The position numbers and the translations under genes are program-made. A DNA stretch of 58,329 nt, taken from the NCBI GenBank assembly GCA_021772615.1, contig JAJFLQ010000153.1:1-58329 (forward strand), read 5' to 3'. Shown here in pieces: positions 54,116-58,329 of this stretch (its first letter is position 1; every line of letters begins with the position of its first letter). The notes under the pieces are model-generated. The model was not told where the DNA came from. It saw nothing but the letters and a program-made list of their open reading frames with translations, and did no database searches. Source of the stretch: Verrucomicrobiota bacterium. GTDB lineage: Bacteria > Verrucomicrobiota > Lentisphaeria > JABSQK01 > JAJFLO01.

Positions 54116-55174
54116 TCAGGAGACCAGTCTGCTCGCCAGGGCAATGGTGTCGTCGGCGTTGTCCGCGGTGCCGTCCGCGCCGATTTCAGTTGACGCATCG
54201 GGCGCGACGCGAAAAGGGTAGCCGCCGACCAGTACGTTGATAGCCGCGATATCGTGCTGGTTGCGGATGCGGCGGATCAGTTTGCGCACGGTCGGAAGGT
54301 GATAGGGCATTGTCGCGCCGACGCACAGCAGTTCCGCACCGGATTCCCGAATAAGTTTCACTATGGATTCCAGAGGCGTGTCGGCGCCAAGGTAGTACGT
54401 ATTCCAACCATCCAACTCAAAGAAATCGGCGATCATGCGCACACCGATTTCGTGCGTCTCTCCCGCAACACACGTCGCGATCATGCGGCGACCACTCTTC
54501 TCCGTGGCGAACAGGTACGGATACAGTTGCGACATGATCAATTGCGTCGCCGCGGTGCAATAGTGTTCCTGCCCCACAGTAAGCTGGTTTATCTGCCATA
54601 AGCGGCCGATTTCGTACTGTGTGGGTTGAAATACCCAGAGATAGATGTCCTTGATACTGGTGCCGTCGGCACACGCTTCCAGGACCAGACGACTGGCGTC
54701 GCGCCGATTGGCCGCAAGCAACAGATTCAGGTAATCTCCGGCAAAGTCGGAGAACGGATTAGTAGACTCGATGAATGACGTTTCCAGGCATTCAGGCTGA
54801 CGCAGGGCGTTCAAGGCCGCGTCGATATAGGTATTGATGCGGCACACCTGAACCGGAGTGAACTGCGCATCGACGGCAATTTTCATGCACTCGAGATCAT
54901 TTTCGAAGGCGCTCACACCCAGATTCAGCGAAATCATGCGCGCGCGAAACCATTCGCCGTATTCGGTGAACATTCGCTGCTTTCGCAGTCTGACGGCTTC
55001 AGAGAGGTACAGGAAGTGATTTTCGGTGCAGTCCGAATCGTCGCCTGTGATCAGGTGTTGACCGTACACGCTATCGTGGCTGGGATAGCGGGCGTCACGG
55101 ATCGCAGCAGTTGCCGCCGCGAGGTCCCGTCGCTTTACATGGAGCGTGTCGCCAAGATTGGTATAGTCAGCCAT
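54116..55174 (-). CDS. Cobalamin-binding sensor protein with CarH-like cap motif
   Basis: 352 residues. The C-terminal half is a B12-binding module: a helical cap with the motif Trp193-x9-Glu203-His204, then a Rossmann domain with ETHEIG, whose His241 is the likely lower ligand of cobalt, and LLCVGATMPYH and VLVGGYPF. The W-x9-EH cap is the hallmark of CarH-type photoreceptors that bind adenosylcobalamin, but it also occurs in other B12 sensors. The N-terminal 130 residues are helical and unrecognised; there is no MerR-type DNA-binding domain. It probably signals through a partner. GAGG 5 bases before the second of two adjacent ATGs supports the start at 55174. Confidence 0.88.
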   Translation of the reverse strand: MADYTNLGDTLHVKRRDLAAATAAIRDARYPSHDSVYGQHLITGDDSDCTENHFLYLSEAVRLRKQRMFTEYGEWFRARMISLNLGVSAFENDLECMKIAVDAQFTPVQVCRINTYIDAALNALRQPECLETSFIESTNPFSDFAGDYLNLLLAANRRDASRLVLEACADGTSIKDIYLWVFQPTQYEIGRLWQINQLTVGQEHYCTAATQLIMSQLYPYLFATEKSGRRMIATCVAGETHEIGVRMIADFFELDGWNTYYLGADTPLESIVKLIRESGAELLCVGATMPYHLPTVRKLIRRIRNQHDIAAINVLVGGYPFRVAPDASTEIGADGTADNADDTIALASRLVS

Positions 55175-55301
55175 CATTCCCTCGCTCGAGATGCATCGTG
55201 TTGGGCGCCGCCGACGTGTGTGGAGGTGCGACAGATTCAATTTTTTTCACGTCCACTTGCGTCGACTGCCTGTTGTAAACAGATGTAGGGGGCACCAGTT
55301 G

Positions 55302-55317
55302 AAACAATATGTTGTAA
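55302..55317 (-). promoter_or_regulatory. NrdR-like palindrome upstream of the B12-binding gene
   Basis: AAACAATATGTTGTAA fits the NrdR-box core C-w-A-t-A-T-a-T-w-G-t with one purine substitution, and lies 128 bases before the B12-binding gene start. I found no second box at the usual 31-32 base spacing, so it may be a site for another regulator or chance. Confidence 0.3.
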
Positions 55318-55382
55318 AAATGGCGCATTTGCAAAACTTGCAGTCGCTTATTGTACCGATTATAGTCCGGGTCGTGGAGCGG

Positions 55383-55414
55383 CTAATAGACTAATAGACG
55401 TGGCCGGCGCCACG
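55383..55414 (+). other. Tandem octamer and hairpin just before yajD
   Basis: CTAATAGA occurs twice in a row at about 55383-55398. It is followed by a perfect 6-base hairpin, CGTGGC-CGGC-GCCACG (55399-55414), which ends 22 bases before the yajD start. The hairpin could control translation of yajD or act as a bidirectional structure; there is no U-tract. Confidence 0.4.
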
Positions 55415-55436
55415 CTAAGGTGCGGGAGACGGCATC

Positions 55437-55838
55437 ATGACAGCGAAAAAGCAGCGGGATCCGCGGGAATGGGCAGAGTTTCTGTCCGACTATCGTAAGC
55501 AGCAGGCACAGAAAAGTCGCGGATACCGTGCGCGGGCGCTGAAGATGTTTCCTCACGTTTGCGGCAGTTGCGGCCGTGAATTCTCCGGGAAGCGCTTGCG
55601 CGAGTTGACGGTTCACCACAAAGATCACAATCACGAGAATAATCCTTCAGATGGCAGCAACTGGGAGTTGTTGTGCATCTACTGCCACGACCATGAACAC
55701 GAGAAATATCACATGAAGGATCGCTTTTCTTCGGCGGACCTGCCATCGTCGTCACCGGGTGTATTTCAGCCGTTTGCGGATCTTGACGCCTTGCTTGACG
55801 ATGCCGGTGAGGACCCACCGGAGTCGTCGTCTGGCTGA
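55437..55838 (+). CDS. yajD: HNH nuclease YajD
   Basis: 133 residues. The HNH core holds CGSCGREF (first Cys pair), LTVHHKDHNHENN, NWELLCIYCHDHEH (second Cys pair), the zinc-supported His-Asn-His nuclease fold of the YajD family. The C-terminal 40 residues are acidic and low-complexity. A GGGAG ribosome binding site precedes the ATG. YajD proteins are widespread single-copy housekeeping-like genes of unclear role. Confidence 0.9.
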   Translation: MTAKKQRDPREWAEFLSDYRKQQAQKSRGYRARALKMFPHVCGSCGREFSGKRLRELTVHHKDHNHENNPSDGSNWELLCIYCHDHEHEKYHMKDRFSSADLPSSSPGVFQPFADLDALLDDAGEDPPESSSG

Positions 55839-55847
55839 CCCCGAATG

Positions 55848-55880
55848 AATCGCCCTTTTGGCGATTGTGGTTTGTTATTT
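55848..55880 (+). terminator. Intrinsic terminator after yajD
   Basis: AATCGCC (55848-55854) pairs with GGCGATT (55860-55866) across a CTTTT loop, followed by a T-rich stretch (TTTGTTATTT, 55871-55880). It begins 10 bases after the yajD stop. Confidence 0.6.
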
Positions 55881-55951
55881 GATGCGTAATAAATCGAGAT
55901 TTCCTGTTCGAAGCCGTTTTCGACAGGGTGGTAGGGCTCACTAAACAAACC

Positions 55952-56662
55952 ATGAGACCACACGACAGCATCATTGACACCCGCGCGGCAGCCGACGCCG
56001 AACCCGTTCTGCAGTGTCGACATCTTTCCCGACGGTATCAGGATCGCATGGTCTTGAACGACGTGAGTTTGGCAGTGGTACCGGGTGAACGCATCGCGCT
56101 GACGGGGCCGTCGGGCTCCGGGAAGAGCACGTTGTTGAATTGTATCAGCGGTATTGACAGGCCGGATGCAGGTTCGATTGTGTTTGACGGCGCCGATCTT
56201 GCCGGTTTGTCCGGCGATGAAATCGCCTTGTTGCGTCGTGAACGCATCGGCACCATATTTCAGTTCTTTCACCTGCTTCCAACACTGTCAGTATTTGAGA
56301 ACATTGCCTTTCCCCTCCAGCTTCTGGGGATGGCGTACCCGCAGCGGCAATTGCGCGTTCAGGGACTACTCAATGATGTCGGCCTGGAACATCGACCCGA
56401 GGCCATGCCGGATCAGCTCAGCGGCGGTGAAATGCAGCGCGTTGCCATTGCGCGGGCATTGGCCATCCGGCCGCGGCTGATCCTGGCCGATGAACCTACC
56501 GGCAATCTCGACAGCGTTACCGGTGAGATCATACTGGATCTGATCGAACGACTCACAAACCAGCACTGCACGGCCATGATCCTGGTGACGCACAGCGTCG
56601 CCGCAGCGCGGATCTGCAGCAGGGTGTTGAGGCTGCGTGATGGTGTGATTTCCACACCATGA
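55952..56662 (+). CDS. LolD-like ABC transporter ATPase
   Basis: About 236 residues. Walker A GPSGSGKST, Q-loop FQFFHLLPTL, signature QLSGGEMQR, Walker B ILADEPTGNLD and the VTHSV switch are those of the LolD/MacB/FtsE group. The neighbouring permease is of FtsX type, so this is one ABC system of the lipoprotein-release or macrolide/peptide-export kind. It does not import. The ATG at 55952 is a best guess, as an in-frame GTG at 55928 is also possible. The permease follows after 57 bases. Confidence 0.9.
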   Translation: MRPHDSIIDTRAAADAEPVLQCRHLSRRYQDRMVLNDVSLAVVPGERIALTGPSGSGKSTLLNCISGIDRPDAGSIVFDGADLAGLSGDEIALLRRERIGTIFQFFHLLPTLSVFENIAFPLQLLGMAYPQRQLRVQGLLNDVGLEHRPEAMPDQLSGGEMQRVAIARALAIRPRLILADEPTGNLDSVTGEIILDLIERLTNQHCTAMILVTHSVAAARICSRVLRLRDGVISTP

Positions 56663-56719
56663 ACAGCACGCAGCCGACCGCGAAGCGCGCCGATACATCC
56701 CGGGGATTGGCATTGCCAT

Positions 56720-58210
56720 ATGGTTTGGTTTTCTAAGGTTACCAACGAGATTCGCGTTGTCCTGCTCCTCTGGGGGCGCTTCTCATGGCGTCGCTGGTTA
56801 CGGTCGCCGGTTGCGACAGTTATCCAGATCGGTATTATCGCTCTCGGCGTGGCCGCAATCGTATCGGTTCGTCTGGCGAATCAGTCGGCCGTCGCCGGAT
56901 TCTCGTTGTTTACCGAGAGCTTCACCGGCGACAGCGACCTGGTCATTTCGTCGCCGGCCGGCCGGTTGCCCCAGGCCGCGCTGCGGGAGATCCGTGCTGC
57001 GTTGGATTTGATCCCGGCCCATCTCTTCGGCGTGGTCGAAACAACCGCGGTACTGGATGCGTCCAGTGAGCATGCCGGAATGGATAACGGCGCCACAGAG
57101 TTAACGCAGCTTCAGGTTGTCGGACTGGATCTGCCGGCGTTGCAGAATCTCGCGTATCTGACCTCGGATACCGGCCCGTCGCCGCTTTCCGTCGCCGAAG
57201 GTGATGACGGACGTGTTATTCCGCGCAGGACCTGGCGAATGTTGCGTGACGGCTACGGCGTATTCGTCACACAAACAATGGCGGACAAGCTGGAGGTCGC
57301 CGCGGACGACCGCATTTCAGTGATCATTCATGACCGTCACATCGAGCTGAATATACTGGGCATTCTCGCCTCTGGAGCTTTTCAGGTGGACATCCCGTCC
57401 AATGTCGTGTTGATGGATTTGCCCCAGCTCCAGCAGCTCACCGAGATGAACGGGTGGCTGGACCGCATCGAAGTCCGAGTCGCGCCCGGAGCCGGATCCA
57501 TACCGAATCTCGCTGCTGCCCGAACGGCATTGGATCGTAGCGCCGCCGATCGTTGGATTGTCGAAACGCCAGACCGGCGGCAGGATGCCGGACGGACCAT
57601 GACGCGAGCGTTCCGCATGAACCTCACTGCGCTGTCCGGCCTGGTGTTAGTCGTCGGACTAACGTTGATCGTGCAGGCCATGCGGACAGCGGTCGCCCGG
57701 CGACGCTCGGAAATCGGCGTGTTGCGATCGCTTGGCGTAACGACTCGGCAGATACAGTGGATGTGGTGCGCGGAATCGTGCATTCTCGGTATCGCCGGCA
57801 GCACGCTTGGTGTTGGCATCGGTGTCGTCGGTGCACACCTTGCAGTAGGCTTCGTTTCACGAACCGTGAATGCGCTGTATCATGCGACGACCACGGACGC
57901 CGCGGTCGTGCACCCCGCCGAGTGCGCTGCGGTGTTTGCGCTCGGCGTTGTTGCCAGCGTCGTGGCAGGTATTGTGCCCGCGCGCACAGCGGCGGCGACA
58001 CCGCCGGCGCAGGTGCTTCGCAACCCGTCTCCCGGCATCGGCAGTACATCCATGGCGCCGACGCTTGCCGGTCTCTTCCTTGTCGGCTGCGGGATCGCAT
58101 TGTATCCGCTGCCGCCGCTCATACTCGATGACGGCGTTCGTTTTCCGCTTGCCGGATTTGTCGTGATGTTGCTCTGGGTGGCGGGGATGAGTTCAGATCT
58201 CTTGACATAG
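56720..58210 (+). CDS. FtsX/MacB-type ABC permease, probably truncated at its 3' end
   Basis: 496 residues. One membrane segment (about 34-55), a periplasmic MacB-like domain with TESFTGDSDLVISSPAG, then three membrane segments (about 305-420) with RRSEIGVLRSLGVTTRQIQW, the FtsX motif. Permeases of this architecture usually run to about 800 residues and repeat the FtsX domain. The frame ends with two more membrane segments and then an abrupt AGMSSDLLT and stop, just where a different element appears to begin (see 58227-58329). It is probably broken by insertion, and the system may be inactive. Confidence 0.78.
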   Translation: MVWFSKVTNEIRVVLLLWGRFSWRRWLRSPVATVIQIGIIALGVAAIVSVRLANQSAVAGFSLFTESFTGDSDLVISSPAGRLPQAALREIRAALDLIPAHLFGVVETTAVLDASSEHAGMDNGATELTQLQVVGLDLPALQNLAYLTSDTGPSPLSVAEGDDGRVIPRRTWRMLRDGYGVFVTQTMADKLEVAADDRISVIIHDRHIELNILGILASGAFQVDIPSNVVLMDLPQLQQLTEMNGWLDRIEVRVAPGAGSIPNLAAARTALDRSAADRWIVETPDRRQDAGRTMTRAFRMNLTALSGLVLVVGLTLIVQAMRTAVARRRSEIGVLRSLGVTTRQIQWMWCAESCILGIAGSTLGVGIGVVGAHLAVGFVSRTVNALYHATTTDAAVVHPAECAAVFALGVVASVVAGIVPARTAAATPPAQVLRNPSPGIGSTSMAPTLAGLFLVGCGIALYPLPPLILDDGVRFPLAGFVVMLLWVAGMSSDLLT

Positions 58211-58226
58211 CGTGAGATTTAATTTC

Positions 58227-58329
58227 CTATGCGGCGATGTCAAATTTCATTCGCAAGTGAGTGCCAGGGTAGTGGGCTTTGATCGCGGTGAGTTCATGGC
58301 AAAGACGTTCGAGCATTTGTGTTCGTTTG
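58227..58329 (-). mobile_element. Possible 3' end of an insertion-sequence transposase gene (cut by window edge)
   Basis: On the minus strand a frame enters from the window edge and encodes 33 residues ending in HELTAIKAHYPGTHLRMKFD, followed by two alanines and a stop. This kind of C-terminus (leucine-rich helix, YPGT, L-R-x-K-F-x-I) resembles that of several DDE transposases, but I cannot name the IS family from so little. It begins 17 bases after the truncated permease, which supports a mobile element having landed there. Confidence 0.35.

Overview
This window reads like a chromosomal segment of a Gram-negative, heterotrophic bacterium with an LPS-bearing outer membrane: it carries lpxB, a TonB-dependent receptor and a LolD-type ABC system. 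Several genes point towards the PVC group (Verrucomicrobiota, Kiritimatiellota, Lentisphaerota, Chlamydiota) or a neighbour. These are a Chlamydia-type class Ic ribonucleotide reductase, a 147-aa protein beside a ClpX-like ATPase, a large tetratricopeptide-like protein, and an ABC-2 permease fused to a CPBP protease. The taxonomic call is an inference from remembered families, not a computed placement. I saw no rRNA, convincing tRNA, CRISPR array or prophage.

Layout. 0.4-2.8 kb: phhB, then two serine hydrolases. 2.8-8.3 kb: nrdA and nrdB behind an AT-rich promoter with a perfect DnaA box and two NrdR boxes, followed by an orphan FecCD permease. 8.5-15.9 kb: a lineage-type TPR-like protein, a decayed urea/amide-type binding-protein gene, a large hybrid histidine kinase and two uncharacterised genes. 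16-20.5 kb: ClpX-like ATPase with a small partner, lpxB, and a sensor protein lacking an output domain. 20.5-34.7 kb: an iron-type alcohol dehydrogenase, trkH, then a signalling island of three histidine kinases, a broken FIST sensor gene, a Ser/Thr kinase, an FHA-cyclase and a TonB receptor. 34.7-39.6 kb: ABC ATPase with ABC-2/CPBP fusion, and a stress-protein/DUF389 fusion. 39.6-55.2 kb: a long block read on the minus strand with B12-binding sensor, DinB protein, TPR protein, tandem PilT ATPase, YpdA-like reductase, histidine kinase, bioD-bioB-bioF, a cation-chloride cotransporter, a secreted protein and an MscS channel. 55.4-58.3 kb: HNH nuclease yajD, a LolD-like ATPase, and a permease cut short next to what may be the end of an insertion sequence.

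How the genes work together. Two themes stand out. One is signal transduction: five histidine kinases, a Ser/Thr kinase, an FHA-linked cyclase, an orphan Cache protein and a B12 sensor, with almost no stand-alone response regulators in the window. The other is ion and osmotic balance: TrkH, the SLC12-like cotransporter, MscS and the DUF389 protein. Many minus-strand genes overlap by the ATGA motif, which implies translational coupling: histidine kinase to bioD, bioF to the cotransporter, TPR protein to PilT, FIST to hybrid kinase, and alcohol dehydrogenase to trkH. At least three genes look decayed or truncated: the urtA-like gene, the FIST gene and the last permease. Starts were chosen from ribosome binding sites and family length; several begin with GTG or TTG.
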